Assembly: GCA_903847315.1 (NCBI GenBank)
Contig: CAINDG010000013.1
Location: 1 to 64,000 of the forward strand
Source of the DNA: an uncultured Planctomycetota bacterium
GTDB lineage: Bacteria; Planctomycetota; Phycisphaerae; Sedimentisphaerales; UBA12454
Direction: 5' to 3'
Length of the DNA: 64,000 bases
This document shows, one piece after another, positions 9,824 to 20,954 of this stretch. Each line of letters begins with the position of its first letter. The first letter of the stretch is position 1. The notes beneath the pieces are model-generated. The model had not been told where the DNA came from, ran no database searches, and saw only the letters and a program-made list of their open reading frames with translations. Both the position numbers and the translations under genes were made by a program.

Positions 9824-11220
9824 TGAACACCTGGATCCAAATTGCTTATCTGATTTCTACCGCGCTGTTTATTTTTTCTTTAAAATGGATGAATACTCCT
9901 CAGACGGCGCGTCGCGGTGTGTTCGCCGGTGTCGCGGCGATGCTCGTTGCCGTTATCGGAACATTAATCAATCCTGAGATATTAGCGTCAAACTATAAAT
10001 GGATTGCGATTGCCGTTGTGATTGGTACGGCCATCGGTGTGCCGCTGTCGTGGGTACCGCTTACCGCGGTTCCGCAGCGAACTGCTCTTTCACACGCATT
10101 CGGCGGTTTGGCAGCCGGGCTTGTGGGTGTCGCTGAGTTTTATCTCAGTTTCAGTTCCTCCGGACATGAATTGGGTCACTTTCGCGCTGCGGCACTTTGT
10201 GCCGAAGTGCTTTTGGGATTTTTGACTTTTACCGGCAGTTTGATGGCTGCGGGCAAATTGCAGGAAATTATTCCTACGCGTCCTATCACCTATAAAGGAC
10301 AAAATATCATCAATTTAGGTCTTTTAAGTATTGCCGTCATCGGTTGTGTAGCGCTGTCGATTGACACGAATTATAAGTTCATCTTTCCCGTTATCATTTT
10401 TTTGGCGTTACTGTTCGGCGTCCTGTTGATTATACCAATCGGCGGAGCGGATATGCCGACGGTCATTTCCATGCTGAATGCTTACGCCGGTCTTTCGGCT
10501 GTGGCCATGGGCTTTGTAATGGATAATAAGCTTCTCATCACGGCTGGTGCGCTCGATGGTTCGTCTGGTTTGATTCTTTCAATTATAATGTGCAAGGCGA
10601 TGAATCGCAGTTTTACCAACGTACTGTTTGGGGCGTTCGGCCAGGTGCAGGCTGCCAGTACTGATACGGTTAAAAAGACCGTCAAAAGCGCAACGCCGGA
10701 AGACGCCGCACAAATTATGGAACAGGCCAACAAAGTGGTTATTGTGCCCGGATACGGTATGGCAGTTGCCCAGGCGCAACACCGCGTGCGAGAACTTTAC
10801 GACCAACTCACCAGTCGCGGCATCACTGTTAAATTCGCCATTCATCCTGTGGCGGGACGTATGCCGGGGCATATGAATGTTCTGCTGGCTGAAGCCGATA
10901 TTCCGTACACCGACCTTGTGGAGATGGATGACATCAACCCCGAGATGCCGCAGGTGGACGTCGTGCTTGTGATTGGCGCTAATGACGTGGTAAATCCCGC
11001 CGCCCGCACAAACAAAGGCAGCCCTATTTACGGCATGCCCATTATCAACGCCGACAAAGCTAAATCTTGCCTTGCGATCAAACGAAGTATGAACCCCGGT
11101 TTTGCCGGTATCGAAAACGAGCTTTACTATGCCGACAAGACACTAATGGTTTTCGGCGACGCCAAAGCCGTAGTGGGCGATATAGTTAAATACCTTTCCG
11201 GCGAAGGCGGCGGCCATTAA
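9823..11220 (+). CDS. pntB: NAD(P) transhydrogenase subunit beta
   Basis: GGADMPTVISMLNAYAGLSAVAMGF; IVPGYGMAVAQAQH; FAIHPVAGRMPGHMNVLLAEA. Confidence 0.96.
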   Translation: MNTWIQIAYLISTALFIFSLKWMNTPQTARRGVFAGVAAMLVAVIGTLINPEILASNYKWIAIAVVIGTAIGVPLSWVPLTAVPQRTALSHAFGGLAAGLVGVAEFYLSFSSSGHELGHFRAAALCAEVLLGFLTFTGSLMAAGKLQEIIPTRPITYKGQNIINLGLLSIAVIGCVALSIDTNYKFIFPVIIFLALLFGVLLIIPIGGADMPTVISMLNAYAGLSAVAMGFVMDNKLLITAGALDGSSGLILSIIMCKAMNRSFTNVLFGAFGQVQAASTDTVKKTVKSATPEDAAQIMEQANKVVIVPGYGMAVAQAQHRVRELYDQLTSRGITVKFAIHPVAGRMPGHMNVLLAEADIPYTDLVEMDDINPEMPQVDVVLVIGANDVVNPAARTNKGSPIYGMPIINADKAKSCLAIKRSMNPGFAGIENELYYADKTLMVFGDAKAVVGDIVKYLSGEGGGH

Positions 11221-11248
11221 GTAGGCGATATCAATTTTTCCCCAGCAA

Positions 11249-12571
11249 TTACTGTAATTGTATATGGGTATTTCGCTGGACAAAATTTGTCACAAAGTCA
11301 GCAATAAGTCCCTGACCCTGCATTTCTCCCATACCAAAGGCCATAGCAGGTCGAAAAGGTTTAGGGTCTTTAGCCATTGTTATTTTGACGTTCTCAAATA
11401 ACACATTGTCAATCGGACTTTCGGGCAAACCTAAAAAGACAGAAGCTGCAGATTGAGCATTGTTAGCCGTAATATTTGTTATCTTTATGTTCCTGATATA
11501 AGGCGTAGTTTCTGTGACAGGCTGTGCATTTCGGTCGGAAAGAAACTGGATTTCTTCAGGCCGGGCGCCGCATTCGTAAAATAAATGCATAACTATCGGG
11601 CAGCTCACGCCGTTCATAGTGATATTATTCAGCGTAAGGTTTTCTACGCCGCCGGCTCTTCCTCGCCGGGATTTTATTCTGATGCCGCGATCAGTGCCGT
11701 TAAAAACACAATCGGAGATTTCTATATTTCGAATTCCGCCTGCGGTTTCAGAGCCCATAACAATACTGCCGTGGCCTCGCAGCATTTTGCAATTCTTTGC
11801 GACAACATTTTCGCAGGGTTTATTTACACGTATGCCATCAGCCCCGATGCCGGATTTAAAGACAAGGCAATCATCATTTACATCGAAGAAACAGTCAGAT
11901 ATTTGAACTCCATTGCAGGAATCGATATCCAGCCCATCGCCGTTATTTCCATCACTGGGATTTTGGAATGTCGCATTTTTTATAGTAACATTTTTACAAT
12001 AAAGAATGTGTGTATTCCAGAAAGGGGAGTTGCGGGCCGTAAAACCATCGAGCAGTACATTTGAGCAATTGTTAAATTGGATTAGCGGCGGTCTGAAAAA
12101 GAAAGATTTAATGCCTCCTCCGCCGCAAGCGGACAGGTCAATACCTTTATTAAGTTTTACAAATTCCTTGTCGCGGGCGGTAACTGGTTCTTTAGGACCC
12201 TGCCGACGTGCTTTAAATTCTTTCCACCATGCTTGACCCTGACCGTCAATTATTCCTGGACCTGTGATAGAAACATTTTCCAGGTTTTCGCCGTAAAGGC
12301 AGGGCGAATATCCGAAACACTCTACGCCTTCCCATCTTGATTTAACCGGCGGGTAATCGTCAAAATTACTGCTGAATAATATCAGCGCGTCTTTCTCAAG
12401 ATGCAGGTTTACATTGCTTTTTAAATGAATTGATCCGGTCAGATATTTTCCTGCTGGAACGATTACCTTTCCGCCTTTATCCTTTGCGCATTTCTCGATG
12501 GCTTTAGAAAAAGCTTCTGTATTATTAGTTGTTCCGTTTCCGACAGCCCCGAAATCGCGAATATTTACCAT
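11249..12571 (-). CDS. GH28 polygalacturonase-like glycosidase
   Basis: VNIRDFGAVGNGTTNNTEAF; NGDGLDIDSCNGVQISDC; DDCLVFKSG; GHGSIVMGSE. Confidence 0.92.
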   Translation of the reverse strand: MVNIRDFGAVGNGTTNNTEAFSKAIEKCAKDKGGKVIVPAGKYLTGSIHLKSNVNLHLEKDALILFSSNFDDYPPVKSRWEGVECFGYSPCLYGENLENVSITGPGIIDGQGQAWWKEFKARRQGPKEPVTARDKEFVKLNKGIDLSACGGGGIKSFFFRPPLIQFNNCSNVLLDGFTARNSPFWNTHILYCKNVTIKNATFQNPSDGNNGDGLDIDSCNGVQISDCFFDVNDDCLVFKSGIGADGIRVNKPCENVVAKNCKMLRGHGSIVMGSETAGGIRNIEISDCVFNGTDRGIRIKSRRGRAGGVENLTLNNITMNGVSCPIVMHLFYECGARPEEIQFLSDRNAQPVTETTPYIRNIKITNITANNAQSAASVFLGLPESPIDNVLFENVKITMAKDPKPFRPAMAFGMGEMQGQGLIADFVTNFVQRNTHIQLQ

Positions 12572-12650
12572 TGTTATTCCTCCGTAATTAATTAAATTCG
12601 ATAATCATTCTAAGGAAAATATTGGATTTTGCAAGGGGATTAACGGTTTT

Positions 12651-14732
12651 TTAGGCGACATCAACCAGCATAAGACTGCCGCTGAATTTACGCACAAGTT
12701 CCGTACGGATATTTTTATGCTGAGCCGATGTGAGCATCGGGTCTTTTTCAACCAGTTCAAAAGCGTCTTTTCTTGCCATAGCCAGCAGGTCAGAGTCGTC
12801 GATTATATTTGCGATTTTCAGGTCGGGCAAACCGTGCTGACGCGAACTTAAAAGCTCGCCCGGCCCCCGCAGTTTTAAATCGTGCTCTGCAATTTCAAAG
12901 CCGTCATTGCTGCGTTCCATTATTTCGAGTCTGCTTTTTGCGGTTTCATTTTCAGTCTGCGCGACCAGCAGACAATACGACTTCGAGGAGCTTCTTGCGA
13001 TTCTGCCGCGGAGTTGATGCAATTGCGCAAGGCCGAACCTGTCTGCCTCCTCTATAACCATTATCGTGGCATTTGGAATATCAATTCCGACTTCTATCAG
13101 TACTGTCGAGACAAGGCAGTGAATTTTTCCTTTGCGAAAAGCGTCCATTATTTCCTGTTTATCAGTACCGGACATTTGGCCGTGCAAAAGGCCCACTTTA
13201 AATTCCGGAAAGATATTTTTACTCAGATTTTCGTACTCAGCAATCGCAGCCTTTACATCGCCGTTTTCGCTGTCAACAATTCTCGGATAAACAAAATACG
13301 CCTGTTTTTTTGCCTTTAATCTTTCCCTGATGAATTCGTATGCTTTTGGCAAATCTTTCGGCTGAATATATCTTGTTATTACCTGACCCCTGCCGGGCGG
13401 CGAATGTTTAATGACAGATATATCCAAATCGCCGAAGGCCGTCATCGCAAGCGTTCTCGGTATTGGCGTTGCGGTCATAACAAGACAATGCGGCGTTGTA
13501 TCTTTTCGCAGTCCTGCCCGCTGATGGACGCCGAATTTATGCTGCTCGTCAATGATTACCAGGGCGAGATTCGCAAATTGTATATCTTCCTGCAAAAGAG
13601 CGACAGTACCGACGGCAATATCGGTGTCGCCGGATTTTATATTGTCGATAATTTCCTTTCTTTTGTCTCCGCCAAGACCGCCGGTGATAAGGACTCTCTT
13701 TACGTCGCTGTTTCTTAGATAGCGTTCAATGCTCGTAAAGTGTTGTGCAGCAAGGATTTCCGTTGGTGCCATTATTGCGACCTGCTGTTTATTTGCTATG
13801 GCGACAAGGCCGGCATAAAGCGCAACAACGGTTTTGCCGCTGCCGACGTCGCCCTGCAGGAGACGATTCATCGGAATAGTTTTCACCAGGTCTGCGGAAA
13901 TTTCCTCAATTACTTTGTCCTGGTCTTCTGTGAGCAAAAACGGAAATCTTTTTCTTATCCTGCTGTCGATTTGTTCTGTGCATTTCAGAGAAACGGCTTT
14001 CGCGAAATTTCTGACTTTGTACCGCCGAAGCGCAAGGGCGGTCTGCATCAAAAATAATTCATCATATTTGAGCCTGCGTTTTGCCTCGGCAATTTGCGTT
14101 TCGTCCCCAGGGTTGTGTATCCATTTAAATGCTTTTTGCCGGCTGATTAGATTTGATTTCTTCAGGAAATCGACGTCAAAAAATTCCGGCACAAGTTCTA
14201 TAATCTTATCGAGCGAATCGCTGATTATTTTTCTTAATTGTCCGCTGGACAGGTTCACCGTTGCCGGATAGACCGGTCCGCTGAAACTGTCTGCGATAAT
14301 TTCATCTTCTTCGACAATTACAAATTTAGGATTAGTAAGCTGAAGCTGATGTTTGTAAAGCGAGGCCTTGCCCCAAACGACAAGTTTAACGCCAGGCGTT
14401 ATTTTGTCCTGTAAAAATCTGCCGTGAAACCAGATAATTCTGCATATACCCGTATCATCATTGATATAAGCCTCGAAATACGGCGGTTTTCGCCATGCCT
14501 GCCAGTCGGTGCTTTCGACGATTCCCGCAAGCGTAACGGTATGGTCTGGTTTTAACTGTTCGATTTTGACCGGCGGAGGCGCGAAAAACCATTCTCTGGG
14601 GTAATATTCGAGCAAATCGGCGGCGGTTTTTACGCCGAGCTTATCAAAAACTTCTGCTCTCGCAGGACCTACGCCTTTTAAGAACTGCACCGGCATATCG
14701 AGGCTGATATTATTCGTCGTTTTTTCCGTCAT
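12651..14732 (-). CDS. recG: ATP-dependent DNA helicase RecG
   Basis: LLQGDVGSGKTVVALYA, DEQHKFGVHQR, VMTATPIPRTLAM; start at 14732 (MTEKTTNN) avoids overlap with pcm. Confidence 0.96.
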   Translation of the reverse strand: MTEKTTNNISLDMPVQFLKGVGPARAEVFDKLGVKTAADLLEYYPREWFFAPPPVKIEQLKPDHTVTLAGIVESTDWQAWRKPPYFEAYINDDTGICRIIWFHGRFLQDKITPGVKLVVWGKASLYKHQLQLTNPKFVIVEEDEIIADSFSGPVYPATVNLSSGQLRKIISDSLDKIIELVPEFFDVDFLKKSNLISRQKAFKWIHNPGDETQIAEAKRRLKYDELFLMQTALALRRYKVRNFAKAVSLKCTEQIDSRIRKRFPFLLTEDQDKVIEEISADLVKTIPMNRLLQGDVGSGKTVVALYAGLVAIANKQQVAIMAPTEILAAQHFTSIERYLRNSDVKRVLITGGLGGDKRKEIIDNIKSGDTDIAVGTVALLQEDIQFANLALVIIDEQHKFGVHQRAGLRKDTTPHCLVMTATPIPRTLAMTAFGDLDISVIKHSPPGRGQVITRYIQPKDLPKAYEFIRERLKAKKQAYFVYPRIVDSENGDVKAAIAEYENLSKNIFPEFKVGLLHGQMSGTDKQEIMDAFRKGKIHCLVSTVLIEVGIDIPNATIMVIEEADRFGLAQLHQLRGRIARSSSKSYCLLVAQTENETAKSRLEIMERSNDGFEIAEHDLKLRGPGELLSSRQHGLPDLKIANIIDDSDLLAMARKDAFELVEKDPMLTSAQHKNIRTELVRKFSGSLMLVDVA

Positions 14733-14734
14733 AA

Positions 14735-15397
14735 TTATTCTGCGTAACCGAATTTTCCTATGAGCTTTACAAATCTGCATCCGCAGGCAGTTTTTGATTT
14801 TAAACCATCGGCGGTCTTTTCAATTACCGCGAGCTTCTGTATGTACTCCGCTCCCAGCGGCACAACGGCTATACCGCCGATTTTAAGCTGCTCAACGAGC
14901 GGCGTCGGCATTTCAGGGGCGGCGGCGGTAATTATGATTCTATCAAATTTTTTATCCTCAGGCCAGCCGCAACTGCCGTCGCCGACGAGAAACTTTACAT
15001 TTGTTATGTTTAGTTCCGTTAGTACCTGCTGAGCTTTGCGTGAAAGACTTTCTATTCTTTCGATCGTGAAAACCTCTTTGGCAAGAGTTGCGAGTATCGC
15101 GGTCTGATAACCGCTGCCTGTACCAATTTCGAGAACTTCGCAATTTTTGTCAATCTTCAATTCCTGTGTCATCAAAGCGACAATATAAGGCTGACTTATT
15201 GTCTGGCCGAAGCCGATAGACAGGGGGCCGTCATAATAAGCCTCGCCGAGGTACTCGGCAGGGATAAATTTTTCCCGCGGCATTTCAGTCATTGCCTTCA
15301 AAACGGCAGGGTCGATGATGTTCCGGCTTTTTAGCTGGCCTTTAACCATTGCCCGCCTTTCGGCAGCGAATTTATCCTTTTCATTTGCCTGCTGCAT
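14735..15397 (-). CDS. pcm: Protein-L-isoaspartate O-methyltransferase
   Basis: GQTISQPYIVALMTQEL, EIGTGSGYQTAILA; start likely MQQANEKDKF at 15397. Confidence 0.93.
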   Translation of the reverse strand: MQQANEKDKFAAERRAMVKGQLKSRNIIDPAVLKAMTEMPREKFIPAEYLGEAYYDGPLSIGFGQTISQPYIVALMTQELKIDKNCEVLEIGTGSGYQTAILATLAKEVFTIERIESLSRKAQQVLTELNITNVKFLVGDGSCGWPEDKKFDRIIITAAAPEMPTPLVEQLKIGGIAVVPLGAEYIQKLAVIEKTADGLKSKTACGCRFVKLIGKFGYAE

Positions 15398-15427
15398 AAC
15401 TATAATAATCGCGTTGTTAAATGTATT

Positions 15428-16810
15428 TTGCAAATCAATTTTTACCAGATTGTCGTGAACCAAATAACAAAAAGATTAACAAAACTCGATAGAAAGTATC
15501 TCTGGCATCCATTTACGCAGATGAAACAATGGCTGGCCTGTGAGCCGACCATTATTGAATCGGGCCGAGGATTTTATTTAATCGATACCCGGGGCAATCA
15601 CTATATTGATGGCATAAGCAGCCTGTGGTGCAATGTTCACGGCCATCGGGTAAAAAAAATCGATGATGCGATAAAAAAACAGCTTAGTAAAATCGCCCAT
15701 AGTACACTTTTAGGTCTTGCGCAAACAAAATCAATCGAACTTGCTGAAAAACTTATCGCTATTGCGCCAAAAAATCTCAAAAAAGTTTTTTATTCCGATA
15801 GCGGCGCAACGAGCGTTGAAATCGCGTTGAAAATCGCATATCAGTATTATCATAACAAGGGGCAGAAAAGAAATAAATTTATTGCTCTTGGCCAGTCTTA
15901 TCACGGCGATACAATCGGTTCGGTAAGCGTCGGCGGAATAGAATTGTTTCATTCGATTTTCAAGCCTATGCTTTTTAAGACTTACTTTGTGCCTTCGCCG
16001 TTTCCTTACAGATTTAACGACACTGCGGAACAGTGCAAAAAATTTACACTCGATAAAATTGAAAAACTTTTAAAACAACATTCTAAAAACATCGCAGCGG
16101 TTGTCGTAGAGCCGTTGGTTCAGGGCGCAGCAGGAATAATTGTTCATCCAAAAGGATTTTTAAAAGGCGTTAGAGAACTTACAAAAAAATATGACGTTTT
16201 TTTGATAGCCGATGAAGTCGCTACAGGTTTCGGCAGGACGGGAAAGATGTTTGCCTGCGAAAATGAAGGCGTACAGCCTGATATTATGTGCCTTGCAAAG
16301 GGCATAACTGGCGGCTATCTTCCTTTGGCAGCTACACTTACAACACAGGAGATTTTTGAGGCGTTTTTGGGAAAGCCTGATGAATTTAAGACTTTTTACC
16401 ATGGCCATACATATACAGGCAACGCATTGGCCTGTGCCGCTGCGATTGCTTCGCTTGAACTTTTTAAGGAAAACAAAATCATAGAATCGCTGCCTGCGAA
16501 AATAGATTTGATTGCGGATTATCTTAAAAGGATTTCTGTTCTCGATTTCGTTGGCGATGTTCGTCAGTGCGGTATGATGGCGGGAATTGAAATTGTAAAA
16601 GACAAAAAAACTAAGAAATTTTTCTCTTGTGATAAATTGATTGGCGCAAAGGTCTGTGCCGCAATGCGACCAAAGGGTGTAATGATGCGGCCGCTATCGG
16701 ATGTGATTGTTCTTATGCCGCCGGTGGCGATTGATTTGCCTTTGCTGCGAAAATTATTAGATATTGTTTACGATACAATCAAAAATGATTTGCCGAAAAT
16801 AGTAAAATAA
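15428..16810 (+). CDS. bioA: Adenosylmethionine-8-amino-7-oxononanoate aminotransferase
   Basis: [64 protein letters not shown]. Confidence 0.95.
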   Translation: MQINFYQIVVNQITKRLTKLDRKYLWHPFTQMKQWLACEPTIIESGRGFYLIDTRGNHYIDGISSLWCNVHGHRVKKIDDAIKKQLSKIAHSTLLGLAQTKSIELAEKLIAIAPKNLKKVFYSDSGATSVEIALKIAYQYYHNKGQKRNKFIALGQSYHGDTIGSVSVGGIELFHSIFKPMLFKTYFVPSPFPYRFNDTAEQCKKFTLDKIEKLLKQHSKNIAAVVVEPLVQGAAGIIVHPKGFLKGVRELTKKYDVFLIADEVATGFGRTGKMFACENEGVQPDIMCLAKGITGGYLPLAATLTTQEIFEAFLGKPDEFKTFYHGHTYTGNALACAAAIASLELFKENKIIESLPAKIDLIADYLKRISVLDFVGDVRQCGMMAGIEIVKDKKTKKFFSCDKLIGAKVCAAMRPKGVMMRPLSDVIVLMPPVAIDLPLLRKLLDIVYDTIKNDLPKIVK

Positions 16811-17538
16811 TGAAATTAAAATTTGCAAAACATAAAGGTTTATTTATCGCCGGCACTGATACCGAGGTCGGCAAAACGCTGATTGCCGGTGCGATTGCTA
16901 AAATTCTTTCGCAGAAAGAAAAAATCGGCGTATTCAAACCTGTCGCAACCGGCTGCAAAAAAACAAAAAAAGGATTAATAAGTGCGGATGCGGAATTTCT
17001 TGCTCATTGCGCCAATAGCGATTTTGGCCTTGATATAATCAATCCTGTAAAATTTAAGATGCCTGCAGCGCCGTTAGCCTGCGAAAGCGTCGAAAACAAA
17101 AAAGTTGACCTTAAAAAGATAACTGCTGCTTACAAACAAATTTGTAGAAAAAGCGATTTCGTCATCATTGAAGGCATCGGCGGGGCCAGAGTGCCTATAA
17201 CAACAGATATTGACGTGTTAAGTCTTGCAAAGGCTTTTAAATTACCTGTTGTAGTGGTCGCAAGGTCGAAACTCGGCACAATAAATCATACACTTTTGAC
17301 TATAGACGCAATTCGGCGTGCAGGACTTTTGCTTGCAGGAGTAATAATTAACGGTTATGATGAAATGACTAAAGACTTCGCGGAAAAAACTAATGCAAAG
17401 CTTATAGCGAAATTAGCCAAAGTCAGAATAATAGCTGTTGTGCCTTATGATAATAAAACCGATATGAAAAAATATATAATCGGTCAAAAGATTTTGAAAG
17501 CTCTGCGAAAAGCTGACTGGCGGAAAATTTTAAAATGA
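16810..17538 (+). CDS. bioD: Dethiobiotin synthetase
   Basis: LFIAGTDTEVGKTLIAGAI; VIIEGIGGARVPI. Confidence 0.93.
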   Translation: MKLKFAKHKGLFIAGTDTEVGKTLIAGAIAKILSQKEKIGVFKPVATGCKKTKKGLISADAEFLAHCANSDFGLDIINPVKFKMPAAPLACESVENKKVDLKKITAAYKQICRKSDFVIIEGIGGARVPITTDIDVLSLAKAFKLPVVVVARSKLGTINHTLLTIDAIRRAGLLLAGVIINGYDEMTKDFAEKTNAKLIAKLAKVRIIAVVPYDNKTDMKKYIIGQKILKALRKADWRKILK

Positions 17539-19160
17539 ACGATAAAGCAATAATATTAAAAAAACCTGAATTAAGACGTTATCTTGTGCCGGTAAATACT
17601 GCTGCGACTCAGCAGTTGTTTACGGATTGCCTGATATTAGGCTCCGGCGTTGCGGGACTTCGCGCAGCGATTGAAGCTGCAAGCGGCGGCTGCGAAGTAG
17701 TGCTCCTCTGCAAAAAAACTCTTCAGGACAGCAATACCTGGAACGCTCAGGGCGGAATCGCGTCGGTGCTCGGCAGCGATGACAGTTTCGCTTCGCATAT
17801 AGAAGATACTTTAACTACGGGCTGCGGCATTAACGACCGTGATACTGTCGAACAAGTTGTAAAAGACGGCCCCGGCCTTGTAAAAGAGCTGCTCAAATGG
17901 GGTGCCGAGTTCGACAAACAGAAGGACGGTTCGATTTCGATTACATTCGAAGGCGGCCATAGTCACGCCCGCGTTGCTCACGCGCTCGGCGACAATACCG
18001 GCAAAGCAATTGCAGAAGCGCTTATAAATAAAGTCAAAAGTCTTGATAAGATAACGCTTATTGAGAATTGTTATGTGACAGACCTTATTACGAGTGACGA
18101 TGGCGACTGTCTCGGGGTAATCAGCCAGAATCAAAAAGGTATGATGGAAATTATCTGGGCAAAGACAACTATCCTTGCCACAGGCGGCGCAGGCAGACTC
18201 TATCGCGAGACAACCAATCCGGAAGGAGCGACCGGCGACGGCCTTGCTATTGCTGTTCGTGCCGGTGCGATTCTGCGGGATATGGAATTTATGCAGTTTC
18301 ATCCCACGACGCTTTATATCGCAGGCGCATCGAGGGCGCTTATAACCGAGACGCTTCGCGGCGAAGGAGCGATTTTGCGAGATGTCAATAATTACGCCTT
18401 TATGGCTGAATATCATCCCGATGCCGAGCTTGCATCCCGCGATATTGTCAGCAGGGCGATTCTGTCACAAATGCTCAAAACGAATGCCACGCATGTTTTT
18501 CTCGATATTCGCCATTTTAAGAAGGATTATTTCGCGAAACGTTTTCCACTTATCAGCGAACTTGTTGAAAGTTTCGATATCGATATAAGCAAAGACCTTA
18601 TTCCCGTTCGTCCAAGTGCTCATTATATGATTGGCGGCGTGAAAACAGACAATCAGGCACGGACGAATATCGCGAATCTTTTTGCCTGCGGCGAGGTCGC
18701 CTCGACTGGTCTGCACGGCGCAAACCGGCTCGGCAGCAATTCGCTGCTGGAGGGTCTGGTCTTCGGCAGAATCGCAGGTCAGGCAGCGGCACAGCAGTGC
18801 GGCAAAGACGGCGTGAGCCTGAAAAAATTCCGTTATGATATACCTCAATCCGACAGAAGCAGACTCGATACCGCCGATGTGCTTAATTCGCTCCGCTCGC
18901 TTATGTGGCGAAACGTCGGCATAACACGCCTTGCAAAGCCGCTTGTGGAATCACAGGAGATTATCAGCTTCTGGCAGCGGTATGTCCTCGACAAGGTTTT
19001 TGATTCTCCGCAGGGCTGGGAATGCCAGAATATGCTGACCGTTTGTTTGATGATGGCAAAAGCGGCGGAGGCGAGAACTGAAAGCAGGGGCGTTCATTTC
19101 CGTAACGATTTTCCGCAAACAGACGATAAGAAATTCAAAACTCATATCGAATTTGCATAA
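17535..19160 (+). CDS. nadB: L-aspartate oxidase
   Basis: LILGSGVAGLRAAIEAA, NAQGGIASVL, MEFMQFHPTTLY, RPSAHYMIGGVKTD, GLHGANRLGSNSLLEGLVFG. Confidence 0.94.
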   Translation: MNDKAIILKKPELRRYLVPVNTAATQQLFTDCLILGSGVAGLRAAIEAASGGCEVVLLCKKTLQDSNTWNAQGGIASVLGSDDSFASHIEDTLTTGCGINDRDTVEQVVKDGPGLVKELLKWGAEFDKQKDGSISITFEGGHSHARVAHALGDNTGKAIAEALINKVKSLDKITLIENCYVTDLITSDDGDCLGVISQNQKGMMEIIWAKTTILATGGAGRLYRETTNPEGATGDGLAIAVRAGAILRDMEFMQFHPTTLYIAGASRALITETLRGEGAILRDVNNYAFMAEYHPDAELASRDIVSRAILSQMLKTNATHVFLDIRHFKKDYFAKRFPLISELVESFDIDISKDLIPVRPSAHYMIGGVKTDNQARTNIANLFACGEVASTGLHGANRLGSNSLLEGLVFGRIAGQAAAQQCGKDGVSLKKFRYDIPQSDRSRLDTADVLNSLRSLMWRNVGITRLAKPLVESQEIISFWQRYVLDKVFDSPQGWECQNMLTVCLMMAKAAEARTESRGVHFRNDFPQTDDKKFKTHIEFA

Positions 19161-19163
19161 AAT

Positions 19164-19475
19164 ATGGCTCAGAAAAAAATAGACATTAAACAGGTAAGAC
19201 AGGTAGCCAAACTGGCCAGGCTGGATTTGAGCGAGGCTGAAATATCGCAGTTTACGGGCCAGCTTAGTGCGATTCTTGAATATGTGGAAAAACTCAATCA
19301 GCTCGATACGGCAAATATCGAGCCGCTGGCGCATTGCCTGCCGATAAATAATTGCCTCAGGGAAGATAATGTAAAACAATCGCTTGGAACGGAGAAAACT
19401 CTTGAAAACGCTCCGGATAAGGATGAGAAGTTTTTCCTTGTACCGAAGATTCTTGAAGATTCCGGGGGGTTTTAA
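19164..19475 (+). CDS. gatC: Asp/Glu-tRNA amidotransferase subunit C
   Basis: VRQVAKLARLDLSEAEISQFTGQLSAILEYVEKLNQLDT. Confidence 0.93.
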   Translation: MAQKKIDIKQVRQVAKLARLDLSEAEISQFTGQLSAILEYVEKLNQLDTANIEPLAHCLPINNCLREDNVKQSLGTEKTLENAPDKDEKFFLVPKILEDSGGF

Positions 19476-19481
19476 AGTTTT

Positions 19482-20954
19482 ATGAGTCAGGAAATTTTAA
19501 AACTTACCTGCCGACAGTTGCGGGACGAAATTGCCAAAGGCGAAATAAAAAGCAGCGATGCTGCTTTAGCCGTTTTTGCGCAGATAGAAAAATATGACGG
19601 CCCAATCGGGGCTTTTCTGAATACTTTCAAACAGGATGCCCTGCAAAAGGCGAAGGAAATTGACGCTAAAATCGCTAAAAGACAAAATATCGGTGCTCTT
19701 GCGGGCGTACCGATAGCTATCAAAGATAATATGTGCACAACATTCGGCACAACAACCTGCGCATCAAAAATACTTGAAAATTTCCGCTCACCATATAATG
19801 CAACAGTAATCGACAAATTACTTGCGGCTGATGCCGTTTTAATCGGCAAGACAAATCTCGATGAATTTGCGATGGGCTCAAGCACGGAAAACTCAGGCCT
19901 TAAAAAGACAGTCAATCCGTGGGACAAAAGCAGAGTTCCCGGCGGAAGCAGCGGCGGCTCGGCGGCGGCAGTGGCGGCACAGATGTGTTTTGCTGCGCTG
20001 GGCAGCGATACGGGCGGCTCTATCAGGCAGCCGGCAAGTTTCTGCGGCGTTGCGGGGCTTAAGCCGACTTACGGCAGAGTTTCACGATATGGTCTTGTTG
20101 CCTATGGCTCAAGTCTCGACCAAATCGGACCTCTGACGAAAAATACCGAAGATTGCGCGTTAATACTGAATGTTATCGCGGGACACGATGAAAAAGACAG
20201 TACAAGCGTTGACGAAAAGATGTCGCCAATGTGTGATTATCTTGCCGGAATTGAGAAGAGCGTAAAAGGTTTAAAAATCGCTGTTGTGCCGCAGTTATTT
20301 GAGGGAGCCGACAGCGAAGTTGTAAATGCCGTTAAAAGCGCGATTGATATTTATAAGAAAAGTGGTGCTGAAATTATTGAAATAAAAATGCCGCATTTCG
20401 AATATTCGATAGCAGCGTATTATTTAATTGCTACCGCTGAAGCCTCCAGCAATCTTGCCAGATATGACGGCGTGCATTACGGCCACAGGACTAAAAATGC
20501 CGGCGATTATATCGAAGTCTATACAAAATCGCGTGCAGAGGCATTCGGCCAGGAAGTCAAAAGGCGCATTATGCTCGGCACTTACGCGCTGTCCAGCGGA
20601 TATTATGACGCTTATTATTTAAAGGCTCTGAAGGTGCGGAATCTTATCCGCAGCGATTTTACAGCCGCTTTTGGAAAAGCCGATTGTATTATGATGCCGA
20701 CAAGCCCGACAACCGCATTTAAAATCGGAGAAAAAACTGCCGACCCGTTGCAGATGTATCTGTCAGATGTTTATACCATTGCTGTTAATCTTGCCGGAGT
20801 GCCGGCCATAAGTATTCCCTGCGGTTTTGATAAAAATAATTTACCTGTCGGCCTGCAAATAATTAGTCCCGCATTCGCGGAAGAAAAGCTGCTGCGTATA
20901 GCGAGAATGTTTGAAAATCAAACGGACTTCCATCAGAGAAGACCTGCGTTATGA
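19482..20954 (+). CDS. gatA: Asp/Glu-tRNA amidotransferase subunit A
   Basis: GVPIAIKDNMCT; PGGSSGGSAAAVAA; DTGGSIRQPASFCGV. Confidence 0.96.
   Translation: MSQEILKLTCRQLRDEIAKGEIKSSDAALAVFAQIEKYDGPIGAFLNTFKQDALQKAKEIDAKIAKRQNIGALAGVPIAIKDNMCTTFGTTTCASKILENFRSPYNATVIDKLLAADAVLIGKTNLDEFAMGSSTENSGLKKTVNPWDKSRVPGGSSGGSAAAVAAQMCFAALGSDTGGSIRQPASFCGVAGLKPTYGRVSRYGLVAYGSSLDQIGPLTKNTEDCALILNVIAGHDEKDSTSVDEKMSPMCDYLAGIEKSVKGLKIAVVPQLFEGADSEVVNAVKSAIDIYKKSGAEIIEIKMPHFEYSIAAYYLIATAEASSNLARYDGVHYGHRTKNAGDYIEVYTKSRAEAFGQEVKRRIMLGTYALSSGYYDAYYLKALKVRNLIRSDFTAAFGKADCIMMPTSPTTAFKIGEKTADPLQMYLSDVYTIAVNLAGVPAISIPCGFDKNNLPVGLQIISPAFAEEKLLRIARMFENQTDFHQRRPAL

Noticed and set aside
17811-18416. 201-aa antisense ORF under nadB
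   Set aside because: Opposite a fully motif-supported L-aspartate oxidase.
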